Positions 8,236 to 14,679 of a DNA stretch of 14,679 nucleotides are shown one piece after another (positions within the stretch are counted from its first letter, which is position 1; every line of letters begins with the position of its first letter). The notes beneath the pieces are model-generated. The model was given only the letters and a program-made list of their open reading frames with translations, made no database searches and was not told the origin of the DNA. The stretch lies in the NCBI GenBank assembly GCA_937880705.1, contig CALGRZ010000133.1:1-14679 (forward strand), given 5' to 3'. This DNA comes from an uncultured Alistipes sp. (GTDB lineage: Bacteria; Bacteroidota; Bacteroidia; Bacteroidales; Rikenellaceae). Both the position numbers and the translations under genes were made by a program.

Positions 8236-8348
8236 TGACGAGGGGCGAGTGAGGGTGTACAAAAGGGAAAATTTTTTTTGAAAAAACGGAATAATAATGC
8301 AGGTTTCACCATAAATATCCAATTTTTCATAAATTTTGGTCAAAAAAT

Positions 8349-8380
8349 TTTGTATTAAAAGAAAGTGTTTTATAACTTTG
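8349..8380 (+). promoter_or_regulatory. Near-perfect Bacteroidota promoter for the Cys-rich lipoprotein gene
   Basis: TTTG (8349-8352), 20 bases, then TAACTTTG (8373-8380) match the consensus at both elements. Upstream from about 8268 the DNA is very AT-rich with A- and T-tracts, which could act like an UP element. Predicted transcription start is about 8387, with a leader of about 34 bases. Strong expression is inferred. Confidence 0.85.
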
Positions 8381-8390
8381 TCGCGACAAA
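8377..8390. promoter_or_regulatory. 14-bp perfect palindrome over the promoter and start site
   Basis: TTTGTCGCGACAAA is its own reverse complement. It overlaps the last four bases of the -7 element and the predicted transcription start, a position where a bound repressor would block RNA polymerase. It could be an operator, but about one such 14-mer is expected by chance in a window of this size. Confidence 0.4.
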
Positions 8391-8420
8391 AACATTTTTT
8401 GACACTAAAACTTTATAGCT

Positions 8421-8675
8421 ATGAAGAAGATTTACATGTTGGCAGTATTGTTTGCTGCTGCTTCAATGGTTGCTTGCTGCGGTCAGCAGAAGCAGGCTGA
8501 GGGCGAGTGCTGCGAGGGCGAGTGCACCGAGCAGTGCTGCGAGGAGAAGGCCGAGTGCACTGAGGAGTGCTGCGGCGAGTGCGAGCAGGTAGAGGCTGTT
8601 GCAGAGGAGGTAGTTGAGGCTGCCGAGGCTGTTGCCGCTGCTGCTGAGGCAGTTCAGGAGGTTGTTGCCGAGTAA
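8421..8675 (+). CDS. Small cysteine-rich acidic putative lipoprotein, unknown function
   Basis: 84 residues, family not recognised. The N-terminus KKIYMLAVLFAAASMVAC looks like a lipoprotein signal peptide with a loose lipobox MVAC and lipidation at Cys19; Met at the -3 position is unusual, so ordinary secretion is possible. Residues 30-54 hold nine cysteines spaced CC-x3-C-x3-CC-x5-C-x3-CC-x2-C, embedded in Glu, with a near repeat ECTEQCC (34-40) and ECTEECC (45-51). Residues 57-84 are almost only Ala, Val and Glu and should form an amphipathic helix. The Cys/Glu density suggests metal binding or disulphide-linked structure, which is inference. Codons are skewed to GCT, GTT, GAG and TGC compared with neighbours, as in strongly expressed genes. 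It stands alone between its own promoter and terminator. Confidence 0.82.
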   Translation: MKKIYMLAVLFAAASMVACCGQQKQAEGECCEGECTEQCCEEKAECTEECCGECEQVEAVAEEVVEAAEAVAAAAEAVQEVVAE

Positions 8676-8684
8676 TTAACGGCT

Positions 8685-8702
8685 GTGGCGCACCGTCGCC
8701 AC
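8685..8702 (+). other. Small hairpin just after the Cys-rich gene
   Basis: GTGGCG (8685-8690) pairs with CGCCAC (8697-8702) around a six-base loop. It begins 9 bases after the stop codon and has no T-run, so it is more likely a 3' end stabiliser than a terminator. The main terminator follows at 8716. Confidence 0.4.
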
Positions 8703-8715
8703 CAACCCTTTAACT

Positions 8716-8764
8716 TAACCCCGAGGAGGTGCTGTTATGGCTACCCCTCGGGGTTACTCTTTTT
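8716..8764 (+). terminator. Strong intrinsic terminator after the Cys-rich lipoprotein gene
   Basis: An 11-bp perfect stem, TAACCCCGAGG (8716-8726) with CCTCGGGGTTA (8746-8756), and a 19-base loop are followed by CTCTTTTT. It separates the Cys-rich gene from the pcrA promoter that begins 25 bases later. Confidence 0.88.
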
Positions 8765-8788
8765 AGGTCGTCTAATAGCTCTGTGAGC

Positions 8789-8819
8789 TTTGCTCTTTCG
8801 AAGAGTTTTTTTAACTTTG
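8789..8819 (+). promoter_or_regulatory. Promoter for the pcrA-GT2-nth-S41 operon
   Basis: TTTG (8789-8792), 19 bases, then TAACTTTG (8812-8819) match the Bacteroidota consensus at both elements. The predicted start is about 8826, giving a leader of about 14 bases before the pcrA ATG at 8840. Confidence 0.85.
8793..8812. repeat. Inverted repeat and T-run within the pcrA promoter spacer
   Basis: CTCTT (8793-8797), TCG, AAGAG (8801-8805), then seven T (8806-8812). It fills the space between the -33 and -7 elements. It could be a weak second terminator for read-through from upstream or a regulator site; the 5-bp stem is short. Confidence 0.35.
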
Positions 8820-8839
8820 CACCTAAACTGTAGACAATA

Positions 8840-11242
8840 ATGAACGAAGATATACTCCAAGGACTCAATCCTGCACAGCGCGAGGCTGTTATCAACTACG
8901 AGGGGCCCTCGCTTATCATTGCAGGTGCCGGCTCGGGCAAGACGCGCGTGCTCACAACCCGCATCGCGTGGATGCTCGACCAGGGTGTCGACCCGCACTC
9001 GATCCTTGCGCTGACCTTTACCAACAAGGCTGCTCGCGAGATGCGTGAGCGTATCGAGCGTATGGTGGGCAGCCGTGCGCGCTTCATCCGCATGGGCACC
9101 TTCCACTCGGTATTTGCCCGACTGTTGAGGGAGAATGCCGAGCGCATAGGCTTTCCGCAGAGCTACACCATCTACGAGCCCAACGACGTTAAGAACCTCA
9201 TCAAGAGCATTATCAAGGATCTAAACCTCTCGGACGAGAGGTATAAGCCCCAGGCCGTGGCAGCCCGCATCTCCATGGCCAAGAACTGCCTGATAACCCC
9301 CGGGGCGTATATCGCCAATGCTACGCTGGCGGCCGAGGATCGTGAGCTTAAGATGCCGCAGATGGGCGAGATATATGTCGAGTACTGCAATCGTTGCAAG
9401 CGTAATGGTGCCATGGACTTCGACGATCTGCTGCTACAGACCAACATCCTCTTGCGCGATGCCGAGGATGTGTTGGCCCGCTATCAGGAGCAGTTCAAGT
9501 ATGTGTTGGTGGACGAGTACCAGGATACCAACATGGCACAGTATGTCATCGTGCGCCGTCTGGCTCTGAAGCACTCCAATGTCTGCGTTGTGGGTGACGA
9601 TGCCCAGAGTATCTACGCCTTCCGTGGTGCCAAGATCGAGAACATCCTCTCGTTCCAGCGCGACTATCCCACCACGAAGGTCTACAAATTGGAGCAGAAC
9701 TACCGCTCGACACAGACCATTGTCGAGGCTGCCAACTCGCTCATTAAACATAACTCGCGCCGTCTGGAGAAGCGATGCTTCTCGGCTGCCGACAAGGGCG
9801 AGAAGATACGTCTGGTGCGTGTCTTTGAGGATCGCAGCGAGGCTGTGGAGGTGGCTCTCGACATCAAAGATAGGGTGCGCAAGGGTGCCCAGTGGCGAGA
9901 TATAGCCATCCTCTACCGCACCAACAAGCAGCACGGTCTGTTCGAGGCGGCACTATCGAGCCGTGGCATACCTTATAGGGTATATAAGGGTCTGTCGCTG
10001 CTCGAGCATAAGGATATACGCAATATGTTGGCCTACATAAGCCTCATCATCAACCCCAACGATGACGAGTCCTTCAAGCGTGTGGTCAACTACCCCTCAC
10101 GCGGCATCGGAGATACCACCATAGCCCGTATCGAGCAGCTTGCCCGCGAGCGCAACACCTCAATGTGGCACGCTGTGGAGGCCCTCACCGCAGGTGCCGA
10201 GGCCCTCTCAACTACCGAGCGTGCCATCGTGCGCAAGGTGTCGGAGTTTGTGGCTCTGATCAGCGACCTCTCGCTGCGCCGCATGCAGCTCTCGCCCACG
10301 GACTTTGCCAAGGAGATCATGGCGCGCTCGGGCATCCTGCACCTGCTCGAGAGCGAGCGTAAGCCCGAGAACGACACGGCCAAAGACTATCTCGACCAGC
10401 TGCTGGCGATGATGATGACCTATGAGGAGGAGTGTGCCCAGGATATCGAGGATGGTCTGCGTGAGGCTGACGAGCTGCCCACCATCGACGAGTGGATGCA
10501 GACGGTGATGCTGCAAACCGACCAGGATGACGAGGATAGTGGCAATAAGGTGACGCTGATGACGGTGCACTCGGCCAAGGGTCTGGAGTATGACTATGTC
10601 TATATCGTCGGCATGGAGGAGGGTCTCTTCCCCTCAAGCCGTGCGGCAGAGTCGTTGGCCGATCTTGAGGAGGAGCGACGTCTGATGTATGTGGCCCTTA
10701 CGCGCGCGAAGATAGCGGCCATGCTCTCCTACTCCGAGACACGACACGTCTGGGGCAAGACCGAGAATACGCAGCCCAGCCGCTTCCTCAAAGATATAGA
10801 CAAGGAGTATATAAATGCCGACTTCGATATCGAGGAGCTGCACGGCCGTAGCCGTTGGGCGAGGGCGACGGGCGATGATGATGAGCGTGGTGGCTGGCAC
10901 GGCTACGATAGTCGCACCGACTCGCCGCGTAAGCTCTATGCCAACCGTCCATCCGGCACGGAGCGTCCGCGCAGCGAGATAATCACCACACCGCCTCCCG
11001 TCGACCCTGCGCGACAGGGTATGCGCTCGGTGGGTGTGCGCACTGCGGAGCCCGCCTCGGCAGGCACGGCTCTCGGGGCGTGTGCCTATGGTGTTGGTGA
11101 GCGTGTCGAGCACCCCAAGTTCGGTGCCGGCACCATCGAGCGTATCGAGCCTTTGGCTACCGACCATAAGCTTGTGGTTCAGTTCGATAAGTTTGGCAGC
11201 AAGACCCTACTGGCCAAGTTTGCCAAGCTCCGTAAATTGTAG
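8840..11242 (+). CDS. pcrA: ATP-dependent DNA helicase PcrA/UvrD, superfamily 1
   Basis: 800-residue 3'-5' helicase used in nucleotide excision repair, mismatch repair and clearing proteins from DNA. Seen: Q-motif region LNPAQREAV (9-17), Walker A AGAGSGKT (28-35), motif Ia LTFTNKAAREM (58-68), motif II DEYQDTN (225-231), motif III GDDAQSIYAFRGA (252-264), motif IV QNYRS (286-290), motif V TVHSAKGLEYDYV (575-587) and motif VI LMYVALTRAK (615-624). A disordered stretch at about 670-745 links to a C-terminal Tudor-like module at about 752-800 (GERVEHPKFGAGTIERI), which in PcrA/UvrD binds RNA polymerase. That tail, and length somewhat above the roughly 720-740 typical of E. coli UvrD and Bacillus PcrA, is common in this phylum. 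The ATG at 8840 fits the promoter. It heads a four-gene unit with another repair gene, nth. Confidence 0.97.
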   Translation: MNEDILQGLNPAQREAVINYEGPSLIIAGAGSGKTRVLTTRIAWMLDQGVDPHSILALTFTNKAAREMRERIERMVGSRARFIRMGTFHSVFARLLRENAERIGFPQSYTIYEPNDVKNLIKSIIKDLNLSDERYKPQAVAARISMAKNCLITPGAYIANATLAAEDRELKMPQMGEIYVEYCNRCKRNGAMDFDDLLLQTNILLRDAEDVLARYQEQFKYVLVDEYQDTNMAQYVIVRRLALKHSNVCVVGDDAQSIYAFRGAKIENILSFQRDYPTTKVYKLEQNYRSTQTIVEAANSLIKHNSRRLEKRCFSAADKGEKIRLVRVFEDRSEAVEVALDIKDRVRKGAQWRDIAILYRTNKQHGLFEAALSSRGIPYRVYKGLSLLEHKDIRNMLAYISLIINPNDDESFKRVVNYPSRGIGDTTIARIEQLARERNTSMWHAVEALTAGAEALSTTERAIVRKVSEFVALISDLSLRRMQLSPTDFAKEIMARSGILHLLESERKPENDTAKDYLDQLLAMMMTYEEECAQDIEDGLREADELPTIDEWMQTVMLQTDQDDEDSGNKVTLMTVHSAKGLEYDYVYIVGMEEGLFPSSRAAESLADLEEERRLMYVALTRAKIAAMLSYSETRHVWGKTENTQPSRFLKDIDKEYINADFDIEELHGRSRWARATGDDDERGGWHGYDSRTDSPRKLYANRPSGTERPRSEIITTPPPVDPARQGMRSVGVRTAEPASAGTALGACAYGVGERVEHPKFGAGTIERIEPLATDHKLVVQFDKFGSKTLLAKFAKLRKL

Positions 11243-11254
11243 ATAGAGTTAGCC

Positions 11255-12184
11255 ATGCAGGATGTTATGCTGTCGGTGGTGATGACCACCTATAACCATG
11301 GTGCCTACCTTGCGCAGGCCATCGAGAGTGTGCTCATGCAGCGCACCAACTTCTCGGTGGAGCTCCTCATTGGTGAGGATTGCAGCACCGACCACACGCT
11401 GGCCATTGCCCGCGAGTATGAGGGTCGTTATTCGGATCGTATCAGGGTTATCACTGCGGCCGAGAATGTGGGGTGGCGGGCCAACTATCGTCGTACCATC
11501 GCTGCGGCTCGTGGTCGATATATAGCCCTGCTCGATGGTGACGACTACTTCACGGATGCCGATAAGTTGCAGATGCAGGTGGATAGGCTCGAGGCCGATG
11601 CTGCGCTGGGCATGTGTTACACCCGCTCCGAGCGACGTGACGAGCGTGGTGGCTGCACGGTATATCCCGATGGCAGGTGCCACAACAGCCTCGAGGCGAT
11701 GTTGAGGCGCAACCCTGCCGAGAACTGCACGGTGGTGGCACGCCGTGAGCTTGTCGAGCGTTACTACGAGGAGGTCAGACCCGACCTGCACCCCGAGTGG
11801 TTGACCGATGACCTGCCTATGTGGTTGTGGTTTGCCGCCAACTCGCGCTACGAGGGTATCGACCGCATCACGGCCGTACATCGTGTGTTGACCTATAGCG
11901 TGAGCCATAGCCCCGACTACCGCCGCAAGATAGCCTTCTGCGACTCGCTTGCGGATATAAGCCTCTGGTATGACGAGCGTTACAACCATCGCTGCATGCG
12001 TGGCGAGCTGCTGCGCAGTCGTCAAAATACAGCCCTGTGGGTGCTCTCCTATAATGGCAGCGTTGGGGAGTATCTGTCGCGTTGGCGCAGTGATGTGAGC
12101 CATGCCACAAGGCTATTGTTTAACCCTGCCGCCTATGTCCTGCTGCTGAAGAAGGTGTGTTGGCGTATGTGGCGCAAAGCGTAG
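11255..12184 (+). CDS. Glycosyltransferase family 2
   Basis: 309 residues with a GT-A fold, probably transferring a sugar from a nucleotide-sugar donor to a cell-surface glycan. Seen: LSVVMTTYNHGAYLAQAIESV (6-26, typical N-terminus), ED at 41-42 in the nucleotide-binding strand, the metal-binding DxD-type motif LLDGDDYF (92-99), and a likely catalytic acidic pair in WLTDDLPMW (182-190). The C-terminus (about 280-309) is hydrophobic and basic (AYVLLLKK...RMWRKA), which may be a membrane-touching helix. ATG at 11255 is chosen because it is nearest the pcrA stop (12-base gap); an alternative ATG at 11267 would remove four residues only. Acceptor and donor are unknown, and no other glycan genes are beside it, so its place in a repair-gene operon is unexplained. 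Confidence 0.9.
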   Translation: MQDVMLSVVMTTYNHGAYLAQAIESVLMQRTNFSVELLIGEDCSTDHTLAIAREYEGRYSDRIRVITAAENVGWRANYRRTIAAARGRYIALLDGDDYFTDADKLQMQVDRLEADAALGMCYTRSERRDERGGCTVYPDGRCHNSLEAMLRRNPAENCTVVARRELVERYYEEVRPDLHPEWLTDDLPMWLWFAANSRYEGIDRITAVHRVLTYSVSHSPDYRRKIAFCDSLADISLWYDERYNHRCMRGELLRSRQNTALWVLSYNGSVGEYLSRWRSDVSHATRLLFNPAAYVLLLKKVCWRMWRKA

Positions 12185-12187
12185 AGT

Positions 12188-12835
12188 ATGACTACCAAGG
12201 AGCGTTTTCGACGTGTTGTCGAGTACTTCAGCGAGGCCATGCCCACGGCCGAGAGTGAGCTCAACTACAGCAACCCCTTTGAGTTGCTGGTTGCCGTTGT
12301 GCTGTCGGCGCAGTGCACCGACAAGCGTGTCAACCTCACCACCCCTGCACTCTTTGCGGCCTACCCCTCGGCCGAGGCTATGTCGAAGGCCTCGGTGGAG
12401 GAGATATATGGCTATATCAAGAGTATATCCTATCCCAATAACAAGGCGAAGCATCTGCACGCCCTCTCGCGCAACATTGTCGAGCGTTTTGGTGGCGAGG
12501 TACCCACCGACCCCGATGATCTGCAGTCGCTGCCCGGTGTTGGTCGCAAGACGGCCAATGTTGTGGGTGCTGTGCTGTGGGGCAGGGAGGTGATGCCTGT
12601 CGATACGCACGTCTTTCGTGTCGCAGCGCGCATAGGCCTCTCGCGCAATGCCCGCACTCCCTTGGCTACCGAGCAACAGCTCGAGGCCGGCTTCCCGAGT
12701 GAGCTGCTGCCTCTGGCTCACCACTGGTTGATACTTCATGGCCGTTATACCTGCATGGCCCGAAAGCCCCGTTGCGGGGAGTGTGGCTTAAAGCAGATAT
12801 GCCGACACTATAACACCGTAATAAGCAAACAATGA
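12188..12835 (+). CDS. nth: Endonuclease III (DNA glycosylase/AP lyase)
   Basis: 215-residue base-excision-repair enzyme that removes oxidised pyrimidines and cuts at the abasic site. Seen: the N-terminal helix region with LLVAVVLSAQCTDKRVN (33-49), the helix-hairpin-helix LPGVGRKTANV (115-125) with catalytic Lys121, catalytic Asp139 in PVDTHVFRV, and the 4Fe-4S cluster cysteines at 189, 196, 199 and 205 (C-x6-C-x2-C-x5-C). Length and all key residues match E. coli Nth (211 residues), so it should be active. It starts 3 bases after the glycosyltransferase stop and its own stop overlaps the next start (ATGA). Confidence 0.98.
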   Translation: MTTKERFRRVVEYFSEAMPTAESELNYSNPFELLVAVVLSAQCTDKRVNLTTPALFAAYPSAEAMSKASVEEIYGYIKSISYPNNKAKHLHALSRNIVERFGGEVPTDPDDLQSLPGVGRKTANVVGAVLWGREVMPVDTHVFRVAARIGLSRNARTPLATEQQLEAGFPSELLPLAHHWLILHGRYTCMARKPRCGECGLKQICRHYNTVISKQ

Positions 12836-14244
12836 GAAGATTTATTATTTTGGCCACGCTGCTTCTGGGGGCTTGTACCACCCCGGGAGGCTATGTAGAC
12901 GGGCCCTCGACGCCTGTGATCACCGCCGACGACGAGAGCATCATTGCCTACATCGATAAACGTCTTGTGGAGGAGTACTATTGGTTGGACGAGGTGGTTG
13001 AGAAGGAGCACACCTTCAACCGTCGCCAGCAGTGGGAGGAGTATCTGCCCTCGGCACTCTCGAAGCTGGTGAGCAATGCCGATGACGGAGGTTATAACCA
13101 TAATGGCCAGAGGGTCTACTACTCGTTCATCCGCGAGGATAAGTCGACACGCACCCAGACGCAGGGCTACGGCATCTCGGTCTACCCATCCATCTTGGCC
13201 TTTAGCAACGACGAGCTCGCCTTTGTCGTGGACTACATATATCCCGACTCGCCCGCAGCGAAGAGTGGGCTTCGACGTGGCGACTTTATCGTCACGGTCA
13301 ATGGCACCGCAATCCTTCGCAGCAACTATCAGTCGCTGCTCGCAACGCTGCTCAACGGCACTTCGTCCGTAGAGCTCACCTATATGCGTCAGACCGTAGC
13401 CGAGGATGAGGCCAAGAGTGGCCGCGTGACACTCTCGCACTTCGCCTACGAGGAGAATCCCGTTGTGCATAGCGAGGTTATCGAGCTTGGTGATCGGCGT
13501 GTGGGCTATCTGGTCTACACCTCGTTTGATGCCGACTTTGAGGAGCAGCTTATGGTCGCGCTGCAGGAGTTTCATCAGGCCGCAATCAGCGATATCATCC
13601 TCGACCTGCGTTGCAACGGAGGTGGCAATGTCTCTGTGGCGCAGTCGCTGGCCTCGGCCATTCTGGGCGTGGGCTATGAGGGCAAGACACTCTGTGAGTT
13701 GAGGCGCAATCCACTCAACAAGCGCGATGCTTCGACCTCGGTTATCGACCTGCGGGCGGAGGAGGTGTCGCTCGACATGGAGCGCCTTGTTGTCATCGGC
13801 TCAAAGTATACGGCCTCGGCCTCGGAGATGATTATCGACGGCCTGCGAGGTCTCGACGTGGAGGTTGTGTTGGTGGGCTCTACCACCGAGGGTAAGAACT
13901 GCGGCATGGATGTGACGAGGGTTCGATGTGGCTCCACGACGGTGGAGTATGCACCTATCACCTTTATGTGCTACAATGCCAAGGGTCGTGGCGACTATGG
14001 CGAGGGCATCTCACCCGATGTGGATCTCACGGTGGAGAATGTTACGGGCTACAGCGATGAGTACTACCCTCTGCCGCGCTGCATCTGGGGCGATGCGTCG
14101 CACGACATAGCCCTCTTTGCCGCCCTTAATGCCATCATGGAGGGGGATGCCACACGCGCTGTCTCCTTTGTCGGAGGTGGCGACAAGATCACCACTGCGG
14201 TGGAGCTTCCCAGAGAGTTTATAGGTGCCCGTTACGACATATAG
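12832..14244 (+). CDS. S41-family C-terminal-processing-type peptidase, lipoprotein
   Basis: 470 residues. The N-terminus RRFIILATLLLGAC is a lipoprotein signal peptide with lipobox LLGAC, lipidated at Cys15, so the enzyme is anchored to an envelope membrane and faces the periplasm or the outside. Order: an N-terminal helical region (about 33-90), a PDZ-like domain (about 112-190, with SPAAKSGLRRGDFIVTVNGT at 140-159), and the S41 catalytic core (about 222-400) with ILDLRCNGGGN (256-266), the nucleophile Ser329 in YTASASEM, and Lys355 in TEGKNCG. The Ser-to-Lys spacing of 26 is close to that in E. coli Tsp (25), so it looks active. Substrates are unknown. The ATG overlaps the nth stop (ATGA). 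No clear T-run terminator follows it before the next promoter. Confidence 0.92.
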   Translation: MRRFIILATLLLGACTTPGGYVDGPSTPVITADDESIIAYIDKRLVEEYYWLDEVVEKEHTFNRRQQWEEYLPSALSKLVSNADDGGYNHNGQRVYYSFIREDKSTRTQTQGYGISVYPSILAFSNDELAFVVDYIYPDSPAAKSGLRRGDFIVTVNGTAILRSNYQSLLATLLNGTSSVELTYMRQTVAEDEAKSGRVTLSHFAYEENPVVHSEVIELGDRRVGYLVYTSFDADFEEQLMVALQEFHQAAISDIILDLRCNGGGNVSVAQSLASAILGVGYEGKTLCELRRNPLNKRDASTSVIDLRAEEVSLDMERLVVIGSKYTASASEMIIDGLRGLDVEVVLVGSTTEGKNCGMDVTRVRCGSTTVEYAPITFMCYNAKGRGDYGEGISPDVDLTVENVTGYSDEYYPLPRCIWGDASHDIALFAALNAIMEGDATRAVSFVGGGDKITTAVELPREFIGARYDI

Positions 14245-14246
14245 CC

Positions 14247-14256
14247 CGGCGCGCCG
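14247..14256. repeat. GC palindrome just after the S41 gene
   Basis: CGGCGCGCCG is a perfect 10-bp palindrome starting 3 bases after the S41 stop. No T-run follows, and it is too short and loopless to act as a normal terminator. Between it and the next promoter, the only other pattern seen is TTCACCCC occurring twice (about 14286 and 14308). Confidence 0.3.
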
Positions 14257-14341
14257 ATGCTCCTCTACGTGTGATATGTAGGTTGTTCACCCCTGCTATT
14301 TTCCGCTTCACCCCCATGGTTGATCCATTTCGGCCGAGATA

Positions 14342-14374
14342 TTGCTGTTATTTCGCAAAAATGTAGTATCTTTG
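14342..14374 (+). promoter_or_regulatory. Promoter for the lipoprotein gene at the right edge
   Basis: TTG (14342-14344), 22 bases, then TATCTTTG (14367-14374). The -7 element is a full TAnnTTTG match; the spacing is near the long end of the accepted range. The predicted start is about 14381, which implies an unusually long leader of about 118 bases. Confidence 0.6.
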
Positions 14375-14454
14375 TTCAAGACAAGAGTGAAAAGGCCCAA
14401 AAAAAGAGCTCGGTCACATCACTTTTTGTGTGAGGTTACGTTATTAATGTAGCA

Positions 14455-14476
14455 GGGTGGAGCTGCGACTCCGCCC
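14455..14476 (+). promoter_or_regulatory. Hairpin in the leader of the right-edge lipoprotein gene
   Basis: GGGTGGAG (14455-14462) pairs with CTCCGCCC (14469-14476), seven Watson-Crick pairs and one G-U, around loop CTGCGA. It ends 22 bases before the ATG. GCAG at 14452-14455 could instead pair with CTGC at 14463-14466, so two shapes compete. No T-run follows directly, so a leader control element or a processing/stability stem is as likely as a terminator for the upstream operon. Confidence 0.45.
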
Positions 14477-14498
14477 CCAACGATAAAAATTTAGTGTT

Positions 14499-14679
14499 AT
14501 GAGACGCTCACTTTACATCCTTGCCATGGTTGCCGGTGCTACGCTGCTTCACAGCTGTACGGCGATGTTCAACTCCATGGCGTATGGCTCAAGCGATCTG
14601 TATCGCACCGATAATCGTGTAGCCGTAGCCGAGAGGTTACGCGCCGAGGCCGAGGCTGAAGCTGCCGAGGCTGAGGCAC
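14499..14679 (+). CDS. Putative lipoprotein, N-terminal part only (cut by window edge)
   Basis: The first 60 codons of a gene that runs off the right edge. The N-terminus RRSLYILAMVAGATLLHSC is a lipoprotein signal peptide with lipobox LHSC and lipidation at Cys20. After a short polar region (SSDLYRTDNR), the chain becomes rich in Ala and Glu from about residue 42 (AVAERLRAEAEAEAAEAEA), which should be a long helix or coiled coil. The family is not recognised. It has its own promoter and a long structured leader. The start is the only ATG that gives a full signal peptide. Confidence 0.72.
   Translation, partial: MRRSLYILAMVAGATLLHSCTAMFNSMAYGSSDLYRTDNRVAVAERLRAEAEAEAAEAEA

Noticed and set aside
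8421..8675. Metallothionein for the Cys-rich small protein
   Set aside because: The export signal and Glu-rich context do not fit known bacterial metallothioneins, which are cytoplasmic; Cys content alone is not enough for the name.
10634..12103. Long antisense frames across pcrA and the glycosyltransferase gene (10634-11167 and 11249-12103)
   Set aside because: They are shadows of two well-supported genes, with no promoter of their own and no recognisable motif.
14400..14500. A tRNA or known riboswitch in the leader region
   Set aside because: There is no cloverleaf, no CCA end and no recognised riboswitch core; only small hairpins are visible.

Overview
The window looks like a chromosomal housekeeping segment from a GC-rich member of the Bacteroidota, most likely an Alistipes/Rikenellaceae-type gut bacterium; this is inference, since there is no rRNA in the window. 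The support is: several promoters of the Bacteroidota form (TTTG or TTG, about 19-22 bases, then TAnnTTTG); no consistent Shine-Dalgarno sequences; a secreted GH2 glycosidase with the C-terminal modules common in gut Bacteroidales; menaquinone-type UbiE/MenG; and SPOR and S41 envelope proteins. Gene density is high and no intergenic stretch exceeds 300 bases. I see no transposase, integrase, tRNA, rRNA or CRISPR array.

Layout. (a) Positions 1-2661, minus strand: dnaB followed 34 bases later by a YifB/ComM-family AAA+ ATPase that runs off the left edge. A good promoter lies just upstream of dnaB. (b) Positions 2758-8235, plus strand: a tightly packed five-gene unit consisting of a secreted GH2 glycosidase, a LolC/LolE-type FtsX permease, ubiE/menG, a small exported protein of possible WHy/LEA14-like fold, and an exported SPOR-like protein. 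It ends at a clear hairpin terminator. (c) Positions 8349-8764, plus strand: a single small gene for a cysteine-rich, acidic putative lipoprotein, with a textbook promoter, a palindrome over the start site and a strong terminator. (d) Positions 8789-14244, plus strand: pcrA/uvrD helicase, a GT2 glycosyltransferase, nth (endonuclease III) and an S41 peptidase lipoprotein, with gaps of 12 and 3 bases and one ATGA overlap. (e) From 14342, plus strand: a promoter, a structured leader of about 120 bases, and the start of another lipoprotein cut by the right edge.

How the genes fit together: DnaB unwinds DNA at the fork, while PcrA and Nth serve DNA repair. Most of the rest act in the envelope: lipoprotein-transport-type permease, SPOR protein, S41 protease, lipoproteins and a secreted glycosidase. 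UbiE/MenG completes menaquinone for the respiratory chain.

I did not find a convincing new multi-gene system. The best leads are the cysteine-rich small lipoprotein with its operator-like palindrome, the SSB-like acidic tip on the DnaB tail, and the structured leader before the last gene.
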